Shown: positions 9,216 through 16,473 of the stretch, in pieces | How positions within the stretch are numbered: position 1 is the stretch's first letter | Layout of the letters: each line of letters opens with the position of its first letter | DNA from: Alphaproteobacteria bacterium | Lineage (GTDB): Bacteria; Pseudomonadota; Alphaproteobacteria; Rhizobiales; Amorphaceae | Direction of reading: 5' to 3' | Length of the DNA: 32,105 nt | Assembly: GCA_030431335.1 (NCBI GenBank) | Contig: JAUIJH010000050.1 | Span: forward strand, 1-32,105 | The notes under the pieces: generated by a model | Told to the model about the DNA's origin: nothing | What the model saw: the letters and a program-made list of their open reading frames with translations, nothing else | The model's database searches: none | Translations under genes and position numbers: made by a program

Positions 9216-9252
9216 GAAAACGGCGGCGAACAAGCCGTTCGCCGCCGTTTTC
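9216..9252 (-). terminator. Strong intrinsic terminator after ilvE
   Basis: Perfect 16-bp inverted repeat (arms 9216-9231 and 9237-9252, loop AAGCC). On the minus strand the stem ends in GTTTTC, giving a short U-run, and it lies 43 bp after the ilvE stop. The mirrored A-run makes it usable in either direction. It isolates ilvE from the YihY gene. Confidence 0.85.
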
Positions 9253-9294
9253 GGATCGAGTGTCGGGGCCGGCCCGTGCGGCCGGGGTGTTCGG

Positions 9295-10191
9295 TCAGGC
9301 GACGTCGAGCATCGCCTCGCCGTTGGGGCGCACCGCGGCGGAATAGTCCTTCATCAGGGCGCGAACCATGTCCGACACGACGAAATTGTAGGGGCCGATC
9401 TCGCCCACCGGCGTCACCTCTGCGGCGGTGCCGGTCAGGAAGCAGCTCTCGAAGGTGGCCAGCTCGTCCGGCATGATGGTGCGCTCCACCACCTCGATGC
9501 CGCGGGCACGGGCGAGGTCGATCACCGTCCGCCGGGTGATGCCGTCGAGGAAGCAGTCCGGCGTCGGCGTGTGGATCACCCCCTCCTTGATGAAGAACAC
9601 GTTGGCGCCGGTCGCCTCCGCGACATGGCCGCGATAGTCGAGCATCAGCGCGTCGGTGTAGCCCTTCGCCTCGGCCGCATGCTTGGACAGCGTGCAGATC
9701 ATGTAGAGGCCGGCCGCCTTGGCCTTGCTCGGCGCCGTCTCGGGGCTGGGGCGGCGCCATTTGGCCATGTCGAGCCGGATGCCCTTTTCCAGGAGCGCCG
9801 GATCGAAATAGCTCGGCCAGGCCCACACCGCGATGGCCGCATGGATGGTGTTCAGCTGCGCCGAAACGCCCATCATCTCGCTGCCGCGCCACACGATCGG
9901 ACGCAGATAGGCATCGGCGAGGCCGGTGCGCGCCAGCGCCTCGCGTTTGGCTCGACTAATCTCTTCTTTGCTGTAAGGGATCTCGAACCCCAGCGTTTGT
10001 GCGGAGGAGAACAGGCGATCCGTATGCGCCTCGCACTTGAAGATCTCGCCGCCGTAGGCGCGCTCGCCCTCGAATACGGCGCTTCCGTAGTGCAGCGCGT
10101 GCGTCAGCACGTGCACCTTGGCCTCCGTCCACGGCATGAACGCGCCGTCGAACCAGATTTCGCCATCACGCTGATCGAAGGGAACAGCCAT
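9295..10191 (-). CDS. ilvE: Branched-chain amino acid aminotransferase
   Basis: PLP class IV aminotransferase catalysing reversible transamination of Leu/Ile/Val with 2-oxoglutarate. The 298-residue length is standard. The N-terminal THALHYGSAVFEGERAY is a strong BCAT motif. The Schiff-base lysine is predicted as Lys158 in APSKAKAAGLYM. The class IV signature GYTDALMLDYRGHVAEATGA follows, and FLTGTAAEVTPV closes the active site. It is divergent from a MarR gene and one gene away from a liv transporter, consistent with branched-chain amino acid metabolism. A branched-chain versus D-amino acid or 4-amino-4-deoxychorismate role was considered, but the HYGSAVFEG motif favours BCAT. Confidence 0.93.
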   Translation of the reverse strand: MAVPFDQRDGEIWFDGAFMPWTEAKVHVLTHALHYGSAVFEGERAYGGEIFKCEAHTDRLFSSAQTLGFEIPYSKEEISRAKREALARTGLADAYLRPIVWRGSEMMGVSAQLNTIHAAIAVWAWPSYFDPALLEKGIRLDMAKWRRPSPETAPSKAKAAGLYMICTLSKHAAEAKGYTDALMLDYRGHVAEATGANVFFIKEGVIHTPTPDCFLDGITRRTVIDLARARGIEVVERTIMPDELATFESCFLTGTAAEVTPVGEIGPYNFVVSDMVRALMKDYSAAVRPNGEAMLDVA

Positions 10192-10355
10192 CTTGTTTCC
10201 TCATGAACTGTATGCCGGCCGCACGCCGGACAATTTCCAGGCAAACGCACAAAAGATCAACACGGCGAAATTTTATTTCGTAATGATGACCATTTGCGAA
10301 ACGATACACCTCTCTCGCCCGTGGATTCGTATGTGTTCTTGCGAGGAACGTCAAT
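10192..10355. promoter_or_regulatory. Divergent ilvE / marR promoter region with palindrome
   Basis: A 164-bp AT-richer interval between divergent genes. It holds CGAAAT-TTT-ATTTCG at 10266-10280, a perfect 6-bp inverted repeat. A second partial CGAAA-like half site (GCGAAACG) lies near 10297-10304. MarR-family proteins often bind such palindromes between themselves and a divergent gene, so autoregulation by the adjacent MarR is a reasonable inference. Confidence 0.45.
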
Positions 10356-10856
10356 ATGGTTGACGTAAAAAAGTTGCGGCCGGACTCGTTCGTCGACGAG
10401 CCGGACTTGGCCTTCGACCTGATCGAGCGCATGTTCTTCGGATACCGCGACTTTGTGGGCGTGGCGGACGCGGCACTGGACGAGACGGGCTACGGGCGTG
10501 CGCATCACCGGGTTCTGCATTTCGTCGACCGCCACCCGGGGCTGACGGTGGGCGAGCTGCTCGCCATATTGAAGGTCACCAAGCAGGGGCTTGCGCGCGT
10601 GTTGAAGACGCTGGTGGACGATGGCCTGATCCAGAGCGAGCCGGGCCCGACGGACCGGCGCGAGAAGCGCCTTTCGACCACCGCGCGCGGGCATGAGCTG
10701 GCGCGCCAGCTCGTCCGGCTGCAGAGCGCGCGCATCGAGCAGGCGCTGGACCTCGCCGGTCCCGGCAGCCGCGCCACCGTGGCCGCCTTCCTGGCCGGGC
10801 TGGTGGACGATTGCGAGCGGGCGGCGGTGCTCACTCGCATCGAGGCGGGCCGCTAG
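10356..10856 (+). CDS. MarR family transcriptional regulator, PetP-like
   Basis: DNA-binding regulator of 166 residues with a winged helix-turn-helix. The block HPGLTVGELLAILKVTKQGL is the recognition HTH, and LVDDGLIQSEPGPTDRREKR is the wing with the MarR DxRxK/R pattern. Flanking helices form the dimer interface. The stop is 2 bp before the response regulator start, so the two are co-transcribed. In Rhodobacter capsulatus an analogous MarR-like protein PetP precedes the OmpR-type regulator PetR; the gene order here matches that arrangement, but orthology is inferred. Confidence 0.88.
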   Translation: MVDVKKLRPDSFVDEPDLAFDLIERMFFGYRDFVGVADAALDETGYGRAHHRVLHFVDRHPGLTVGELLAILKVTKQGLARVLKTLVDDGLIQSEPGPTDRREKRLSTTARGHELARQLVRLQSARIEQALDLAGPGSRATVAAFLAGLVDDCERAAVLTRIEAGR

Positions 10857-10858
10857 GC

Positions 10859-11575
10859 ATGAGCCCTCCGGCCGATCCGTCCGAGCCGCAGATGATCGAT
10901 GACGCGCCGCACATCCTGGTGGTGGACGACGACCATCGCATCCGCAGCCTCCTGCAGCGGTTCTTGCGCAGCCAGTCGTTCCGCGTCAGCGCCGCCGGCA
11001 ACGCGGCCGACGCGCGGCGCAAGCTCGACGGCTTCCTGTTCGACGTCATCGTGCTCGACATCATGATGCCGGGCGAGGACGGGCTGTCGCTGCTGGCCTC
11101 CGTGAAGGCGGAGCGGGAGGTGCCGGTGCTGATGCTCACGGCCAAGGCCGACCCGGACGACCGCATCCTGGGACTGGAGCATGGCGCGGACGACTATCTC
11201 ACCAAGCCGTTCGAGCCGCGCGAGCTGGCGCTCCGGCTCAACAACCTGTTGAAGCGCCGGCCGGAAAGCGCGCGCCTCATTCGCTTCGGCGGCTTCGTGT
11301 TCGACGTTCGCCGCGAGGAGCTGAGCCGCGACGGCCAGTCCGTGCGCCTCACCGACCGCGAGCGCCGCCTGATGCGCCTGCTGGCGGCCCGGCCCGGCGC
11401 CACCATTCCGCGCCACGAGCTGGTCGCCGACGAGGACCTCGGCGACCGCGCCATCGACGTGCAGATCAACCGCCTCAGGCGCAAGCTGGAGGACGATCCG
11501 GCCCAGCCGAAATACCTGCAGACGATGCGCGGCCAGGGCTACCGCCTGCTGGCCGATCCGGGCGCCGAGCCATGA
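10859..11575 (+). CDS. OmpR-type response regulator, PetR-like
   Basis: Two-domain response regulator, 238 residues from the ATG at 10859. The receiver has the acidic cluster Asp23-Asp25, phospho-acceptor Asp67 in VLDIMMPG, Thr94 and Lys116 (DYLTKPFEP), so it should be phosphorylatable. The C-terminal winged helix (Trans_reg_C) contains LTDRERRLMRLLAARPG and DVQINRLRRKLEDDP, ending in QTMRGQGYRL. An alternative start at MIDDAPHIL (10892) is possible. It follows the MarR gene by 2 bp and overlaps the kinase start by 4 bp (ATGA), so the three form one transcription unit and the kinase is its likely partner. Confidence 0.93.
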   Translation: MSPPADPSEPQMIDDAPHILVVDDDHRIRSLLQRFLRSQSFRVSAAGNAADARRKLDGFLFDVIVLDIMMPGEDGLSLLASVKAEREVPVLMLTAKADPDDRILGLEHGADDYLTKPFEPRELALRLNNLLKRRPESARLIRFGGFVFDVRREELSRDGQSVRLTDRERRLMRLLAARPGATIPRHELVADEDLGDRAIDVQINRLRRKLEDDPAQPKYLQTMRGQGYRLLADPGAEP

Positions 11576-12957
11576 CCTTGTCCGCGCCGGCCGCGATCCG
11601 GCCACGCCGGCCGCTGTGGCGGCGCATCCTGCGCTGGATGGGGTTGCCGCCGCCGGTCGAGCGCTGGCTGCGCCGGCGTCTGCCGCGCCGCCTGTTCGCT
11701 CGCTCGCTGCTGATCATCGTGGTGCCGATGATCATCCTGCAATCGGTGGTCGCCTTCGTGTTCCTCGACCGGCACTGGGAGGCGATGACGCAGCGCCTGT
11801 CCGTCGCCACCGCCGAGGAGCTGGCCGCCGTCGCCGATCTTCTGGAATCGGCGACGCCGGAGCGGCGCCCGGCGATCATCAAGGTCGCCTCCGACACGCT
11901 GTTCACCGACGCGGAGCTGCTCGACACCGACCACCTGCCGCCACCGGGCCCCAAGCCCTTCTTCCGCCTGCTCGACCGCACCCTGTCGCGCCAGATCAGC
12001 CTCGCCGTCGGCCGCCCGTTCTGGATCGACACGGTGGAAAGCACGCGCTTCGTCGAGATCCGCATCAAGACGGACGTGGGCGTGCTCAAGGTGATCACGC
12101 GGCGCAGCCACACCTACGCCAGCAACGCCCACATCACGCTGGTGTGGATGGCCGGCACCTCGCTGGTGCTGATCGCGGTGGCGCTCCTCTTCCTCAAGGG
12201 CCAAGTGCGGCCGATCCAGGAGCTTGCCGCCGCCGCCGAGCGGTTCGGCCAGGGCCGGCCCATCGGCGTCCTGCGCCCGCATGGCGCCATCGAGGTGCGC
12301 CAGGCCGGGTGGGCGTTCCTGGAAATGCGCCAGCGCATCGAGCGGCAGATCGAGCAGCGCACGCAGATGCTCGCCGGCGTCAGCCACGACCTGCGCACCA
12401 TGCTGACCCGCTTCCGCCTCGATCTGGCGCTGTTGGAAGCCAGCGAGGACGTGAGCGCGCTCACTGAGGACGTCGACCAGATGCAGGCGATGCTGGAGGA
12501 CTATCTCGTGTTCGCCCGCACCGACGTCGACGAGCCCACCGGTGACGTGTCCGTCGGCGACCTCCTGAGCGATGCCGCCCGCGGCTTCGACAACGTGACC
12601 CTCTCCGTGCCCGATCCCATCGACGCTCACCTGCGGCCGACGGCCACGCGGCGCTTGTTCGCCAACCTCATCGGCAATGCCAGCGCCCATGCCAAGACCG
12701 TGTCCGTCAATGCGGTCGGGTCGGACGGGCGCCTGATCGTCACCGTCGACGACGACGGGCCGGGCATCCCGGAGGCCGAGCGGGAAAGCGTCTTCCGCCC
12801 GTTCTACCGGCTCGACCGGTCGCGCAACCAGAACGCCGGCGGCACCGGGCTGGGCCTCACCATCGCCCGCGACATCGCGCGGCGCCAGGGTGGCGACGTC
12901 TCGCTCTCGACCAGCCCGATGGGGGGCCTGCGCGCCAAGATCGTGCTGCCGCTCTAG
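11572..12957 (+). CDS. EnvZ-like sensor histidine kinase
   Basis: Membrane histidine kinase of 461 residues, partner of the upstream regulator. A basic cytoplasmic N-terminus precedes TM1 (about 44-65), a periplasmic domain of about 120 residues, TM2 (about 188-208), a HAMP linker, HisKA with phospho-acceptor His272 in GVSHDLRTMLTRFRL, and an HATPase domain with N-box LIGNASAHAK, G1 DDDGPGIP, F-box FRPFYRLD and G2 GGTGLGL. The Pro usually following HDLRT is Met here, which may tune phosphatase versus kinase activity. The first ATG overlaps the regulator stop. The sensed signal is unknown; the periplasmic domain matches nothing I recognise. Confidence 0.92.
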   Translation: MTLSAPAAIRPRRPLWRRILRWMGLPPPVERWLRRRLPRRLFARSLLIIVVPMIILQSVVAFVFLDRHWEAMTQRLSVATAEELAAVADLLESATPERRPAIIKVASDTLFTDAELLDTDHLPPPGPKPFFRLLDRTLSRQISLAVGRPFWIDTVESTRFVEIRIKTDVGVLKVITRRSHTYASNAHITLVWMAGTSLVLIAVALLFLKGQVRPIQELAAAAERFGQGRPIGVLRPHGAIEVRQAGWAFLEMRQRIERQIEQRTQMLAGVSHDLRTMLTRFRLDLALLEASEDVSALTEDVDQMQAMLEDYLVFARTDVDEPTGDVSVGDLLSDAARGFDNVTLSVPDPIDAHLRPTATRRLFANLIGNASAHAKTVSVNAVGSDGRLIVTVDDDGPGIPEAERESVFRPFYRLDRSRNQNAGGTGLGLTIARDIARRQGGDVSLSTSPMGGLRAKIVLPL

Positions 12958-13033
12958 CCGGCGCCACCGCCGCCGGCTTGCCGGGCCGGCGCGCAGGCCG
13001 CACTCTTCCCGCCGCAATGGAAGGTGGACGGGA

Positions 13034-14134
13034 ATGGCGACGGTCAAGTCGATTACGGTGCGGATCGCGCGGCGCAAGATGGACGGCGCGCTGTACAATC
13101 CGCGCAATCGCTGGAGCGAGAAGGTGATGCTGTTCGCCTTCGTCGAGGACGACGAAGGCCGGCTCGGCGTCGGCGAGACGTGGCTGATGGAAGGGGGCGC
13201 CAACGCCGTCAAGGCCGTGATCGAGGACGACATGGCCCCGCAGGTGATCGGGCGCCGCCCGTTCGAGGCGCGGGCGCTCACCGAGACCATGTTCAAGAGC
13301 ACCGACCTGTCCGGCCGCGCCGGCATCACGGCCGCGGCCTGGGGCGCGCTCGACACGGCGCTGTGGGATCTGGCCGCCCGGTCGGTGGACCTGCCGCTCG
13401 CCGATCTCCTCGGCCGCGCGCGCGAGCGGGTGCCGGTCTACGCCAGCGGCGGCCTCTACGGCGCCGACAAGGCGCCCGACGACCTCGCCCGCGAGGTGGC
13501 CGGCTGGGTCGATGCCGGCTTCGACGCGGTGAAGATCAAGGTGGCCGGCGCGCCGCTCGCGCAGGACGTTCGCCGCGTCGCGGCGGTGCGCGAGGCGATC
13601 GGCCCGCACGTGCGGCTGATGGTGGACGCGCTCTATATCCTCGACGCCGCCTCCGCGCTGGCGCTCTCGCGCGCCTTCGCGTCCTACGACATCCATTTCC
13701 TGGAAGCCCCGGTGTCGCCCTACGACCTTGCCGGCGCGGCACGCGTCAACACCGAGGGGCCGATCCCCGTTTGCGGCAACGAAACCATGGCCTGGGCGCC
13801 GGCCTTCCGGGATTTGATAACCCGCGGCGCAGTTCACTACGTGCAGTGCGACCTTTCGGCCTGCGGCGGAGTGACCGAGGCGAAGCGAATCGGCGAATTG
13901 GCGCACATATTTCAACGCCCCTTTTCAATGCATGCCTCTTCAGCGGCGATCATCTACGCCGCGAGCCTCCACGTCGCCGCGTCGCTCCCGAATGTTCACT
14001 CGGTTGAACATCACATGCTCCACCAATGGTTTTGGGACCTGGCGCCAGCCGGCTGCTTCGCCGTGGAAGGCTCAACGGTGGCGCCGCCGGCCGGTCCCGG
14101 AATCGGCCTGTCGATGACGCCTGACGACATTTGA
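13034..14134 (+). CDS. Enolase superfamily (mandelate racemase/muconate lactonizing) enzyme
   Basis: Metal-dependent enzyme that abstracts the alpha-proton of a carboxylate substrate, 366 residues. Expected features: N-terminal capping domain; KxK motif Lys167/Lys169 (VKIKV); metal ligands at Asp198 (MVDAL), Glu224 (FLEAP) and probably Glu250 (CGNE); Asp273 (QCDLSACGG); and His300 (MHASSA), giving a mandelate-racemase-type His/Asp dyad. The VDxN motif is VDAL, unusual after the first Asp. Likely a sugar-acid dehydratase or racemase, substrate unknown. The ATG at 13034 has a GGACGGGA Shine-Dalgarno. It lies 76 bp after the kinase gene and could be read with it, but no functional link is evident. 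Confidence 0.88.
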   Translation: MATVKSITVRIARRKMDGALYNPRNRWSEKVMLFAFVEDDEGRLGVGETWLMEGGANAVKAVIEDDMAPQVIGRRPFEARALTETMFKSTDLSGRAGITAAAWGALDTALWDLAARSVDLPLADLLGRARERVPVYASGGLYGADKAPDDLAREVAGWVDAGFDAVKIKVAGAPLAQDVRRVAAVREAIGPHVRLMVDALYILDAASALALSRAFASYDIHFLEAPVSPYDLAGAARVNTEGPIPVCGNETMAWAPAFRDLITRGAVHYVQCDLSACGGVTEAKRIGELAHIFQRPFSMHASSAAIIYAASLHVAASLPNVHSVEHHMLHQWFWDLAPAGCFAVEGSTVAPPAGPGIGLSMTPDDI

Positions 14135-14139
14135 GAAAT

Positions 14140-14160
14140 TCACAGTGCAAGAAATTGTGA
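14140..14160. promoter_or_regulatory. TCACA-N11-TGTGA inverted repeat
   Basis: Inverted repeat TCACA (14140-14144) and TGTGA (14156-14160) in the 180-bp gap between the enolase-type gene and the DUF1194 gene. Position and symmetry suit an operator for the downstream gene, but the arms are short and this may be chance. Confidence 0.25.
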
Positions 14161-14314
14161 TTGAGCGCACACAGCGCGCTTAAGGTTCCCCACTTGACCC
14201 CCGGCGAAGGTCGAACAACCCTTCAGCATGACGACTTGATGACGCGTGGCCCGCGATGTGCATCGCCAGCCCCCAGAGCGCGCATCATTTCCCAAGCACT
14301 GGAGATCCGGGACT

Positions 14315-15124
14315 ATGATCCGTTTCCTGTTGGCTATATTTCTACCTTTAGTTGCATCGACCATGGCCGCACGTGCCGCGTCCCCGCCGGTGGTCGATGT
14401 CGAACTGGTGCTCGCCGTCGACGTGTCGTGGTCGATGGACGTCGAGGAGCAGGCCCTGCAGCGGCAGGGCTATGTGGACGCGCTCCGCCATCCGGACGTC
14501 CTTTCGGCCATCGGCAAGGGCGATTGGGGGCGCATTGCGGTCACCTATGTCGAGTGGGCCGGGCACGGGCTCGACCAGACGGTCGTGCCATGGACCATCA
14601 TCGCCAACGCCGCCGACGCCTTCGCCTTCGCCGAACAGCTCGACCGCGCGCCCATCGCCCGCATGCGGCGCACGTCGATCTCGTCCATCCTGCAGCGCAG
14701 CGTCGACCTGTTCGACAATGGCATCGACGGGATGCGCCGCGTCGTCGACGTCTCCGGCGACGGTCCCAACAACATGGGCATCCTCGTCACCGCCGCGCGG
14801 GACGAGGCGCTCGCGAACGGCATCGTCATCAACGGCCTGCCGATCATGATCAAGCGGGGCAATCCCGGCGGCTACTTCCACCTGGACCGGCTGGACCTGT
14901 ACTATGAGGACTGTGTGATCGGCGGCTTCGGCTCGTTCATGATCACCGTCAACAGTGCCGACAAGTTCCAGGAGGCGATCCGTCGCAAGCTGATCATGGA
15001 AATCGCATCCGCCCCCGCCCGGGTGGTGCCGGCCGGCTGGCGTCCGCCGGGCAGCCCACCCCGCATCGACTGCGCCATCGGCGAAAAGCAGTGGCGCAGC
15101 TGGCGCCGGTACGACCGCTGGTAG
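14315..15124 (+). CDS. DUF1194 secreted von Willebrand A-like protein
   Basis: Exported protein of 269 residues. It starts MIRFLLAIFLPLVASTMAARA, a signal peptide cleaved near ARA|ASP. The mature N-terminus VDVELVLAVDVSWSMD carries a DxSxS metal-ion-dependent adhesion site motif, and VVDVSGDGPNN is the second VWA-like metal loop; together these define DUF1194 (PF06707). Function is unknown; VWA domains usually bind partner proteins through a divalent metal. The ATG at 14315 has GGAG ten bases upstream and directly precedes the signal peptide, so it is preferred to an upstream in-frame ATG. The 3' end overlaps the CobB gene by 34 bp. Confidence 0.88.
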   Translation: MIRFLLAIFLPLVASTMAARAASPPVVDVELVLAVDVSWSMDVEEQALQRQGYVDALRHPDVLSAIGKGDWGRIAVTYVEWAGHGLDQTVVPWTIIANAADAFAFAEQLDRAPIARMRRTSISSILQRSVDLFDNGIDGMRRVVDVSGDGPNNMGILVTAARDEALANGIVINGLPIMIKRGNPGGYFHLDRLDLYYEDCVIGGFGSFMITVNSADKFQEAIRRKLIMEIASAPARVVPAGWRPPGSPPRIDCAIGEKQWRSWRRYDRW

Positions 15125-16398
15125 GCTTTGTCGTCGGCGCCCCCGCCTCCGGCTCAGGCAAGACCGTCGTCACCACCGGGCTGATCGCGGCGCTCACCGC
15201 CCGCGGTCACGCCATTCGCCCGGCCAAGGTGGGACCGGACTATATCGACGCCGCCTTCCTGTCCGCCGCGGCCGGCACGCCCGCCGTCAACCTCGACCTG
15301 TGGGCGATGCGCGCCGCCCTGTTCGACAGCCTCGCCGCCGGCGAAGGGCTGGTGGTGGAGGGCGTGATGGGCCTGTTCGACGGCCCCTCCTCCGGCGCCG
15401 GCTCCACCGCCGACGTCGCGCGGCGGCTGGGGCTGCCCGTCGTCCTCGTGGTCAGCGCAGAGCGGATGAGCCATTCGGTCGCCGCCCTGGTGCACGGCTT
15501 CGCCACGTTCGACCCGACGGTGCGGGTGGCGGGCGTGATCCTGACGCGCGTCGCCAGCGCGCGCCACGAGGCGATGCTGCGCGAGGCGCTCGCACGCGCC
15601 GGCGTGCCGTGCCTGGGTGCCGTGCCGCGCGAGGAACGGCTCGCGCTGCCCTCGCGCCATCTCGGCCTCACCCAGGCGCGCGAAGACCCCCACCTTGCCG
15701 CCCGCATCGCCGCAATGGGCGATTGCATCGCGGCGAGTTGCGATCTCGACGCCATCGCGGCGCTTGCCCGCACGGCGCCGGCGCCCGCGCCCGAGAGGGC
15801 CGCCGCACCTCTGCCGCCGCTGGCCCAGCGCATGGCAATCGCCTCGGACGATGCCTTCGCCTTCGCCTACGCTCATGTGCTGGGCGGCTGGCGGGCGGCC
15901 GGCACGAGCCTCACCTTCTTCTCCCCGCTCGCCGGCGAGGCTCCCGCCGCCGATGCCGAGGCCGTGTTCCTGCCGGGCGGCTACCCCGAGCTGCACGCCC
16001 CCCGCCTCGCGGCCCAGCAGGCCTGGCGCGACGGCCTGCGCGCCCTCGCGGCCGGCGGCGCCGTGATCTACGGCGAGTGCGGCGGCTACATGGCGCTGGG
16101 CGAGGTGCTGATCGACCGCGAAGGGGCGCCGCACGCGATGGCCGGGCTGCTGCCGGTGACCACCAGCTTCGCCGCCCCCCGCCGCAGCCTGGGCTACCGC
16201 GCGCTGACCCGGCAGAGCGACGCGCTCGCCATGCTGCCGGCCCAACTGCGCGGCCACGAGTTCCACTATGCGAGCGTCGAGGCGGAGGGGCCGCCCCTGT
16301 TCACCGCCAGCGACGCCGCGGGCCATGCGCTCGGCCCGATGGGGACGGTGGTGGGGCGCGTCGCGGGATCGTTCGCCCATGTCATCGACGGATGTTGA
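15091..16398 (+). CDS. cobB: Cobyrinate / hydrogenobyrinate a,c-diamide synthase
   Basis: ATP- and glutamine-dependent amidotransferase of corrin synthesis, amidating carboxylates a and c; 435 residues with a GTG start. The N-terminal dethiobiotin-synthetase-like domain has P-loop GAPASGSGKT and GPDYIDAAF, then the CobB/CbiA signature VEGVMGLFDG. The C-terminal class I-like glutaminase domain has nucleophile Cys330 in YGECGGYM and the GHEFHYA motif. Length and motifs fit CobB/CbiA rather than CobQ. No other cobalamin gene is in the window, so it is separated from its pathway. It starts inside the DUF1194 gene with no strong Shine-Dalgarno, suggesting coupled translation. Confidence 0.92.
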   Translation: MAQLAPVRPLVGFVVGAPASGSGKTVVTTGLIAALTARGHAIRPAKVGPDYIDAAFLSAAAGTPAVNLDLWAMRAALFDSLAAGEGLVVEGVMGLFDGPSSGAGSTADVARRLGLPVVLVVSAERMSHSVAALVHGFATFDPTVRVAGVILTRVASARHEAMLREALARAGVPCLGAVPREERLALPSRHLGLTQAREDPHLAARIAAMGDCIAASCDLDAIAALARTAPAPAPERAAAPLPPLAQRMAIASDDAFAFAYAHVLGGWRAAGTSLTFFSPLAGEAPAADAEAVFLPGGYPELHAPRLAAQQAWRDGLRALAAGGAVIYGECGGYMALGEVLIDREGAPHAMAGLLPVTTSFAAPRRSLGYRALTRQSDALAMLPAQLRGHEFHYASVEAEGPPLFTASDAAGHALGPMGTVVGRVAGSFAHVIDGC

Positions 16399-16449
16399 GC
16401 GCGCGGGCACCGGGCGGTTGACGCGGCGCCCCGTGCTGTGGCCGGTTCG

Positions 16450-16473
16450 CCCCGACATATCGGGGAGGCGGAC
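16450..16473 (+). promoter_or_regulatory. Shine-Dalgarno within hairpin before arginase
   Basis: GGGGAGG (16462-16468) lies 5 nt before the TTG at 16474 and decides that start. CCCCGA (16450-16455) can pair with TCGGGG (16460-16465) across a CATA loop, covering the first half of the Shine-Dalgarno. This may lower translation of the arginase; effect unproven. Confidence 0.4.
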
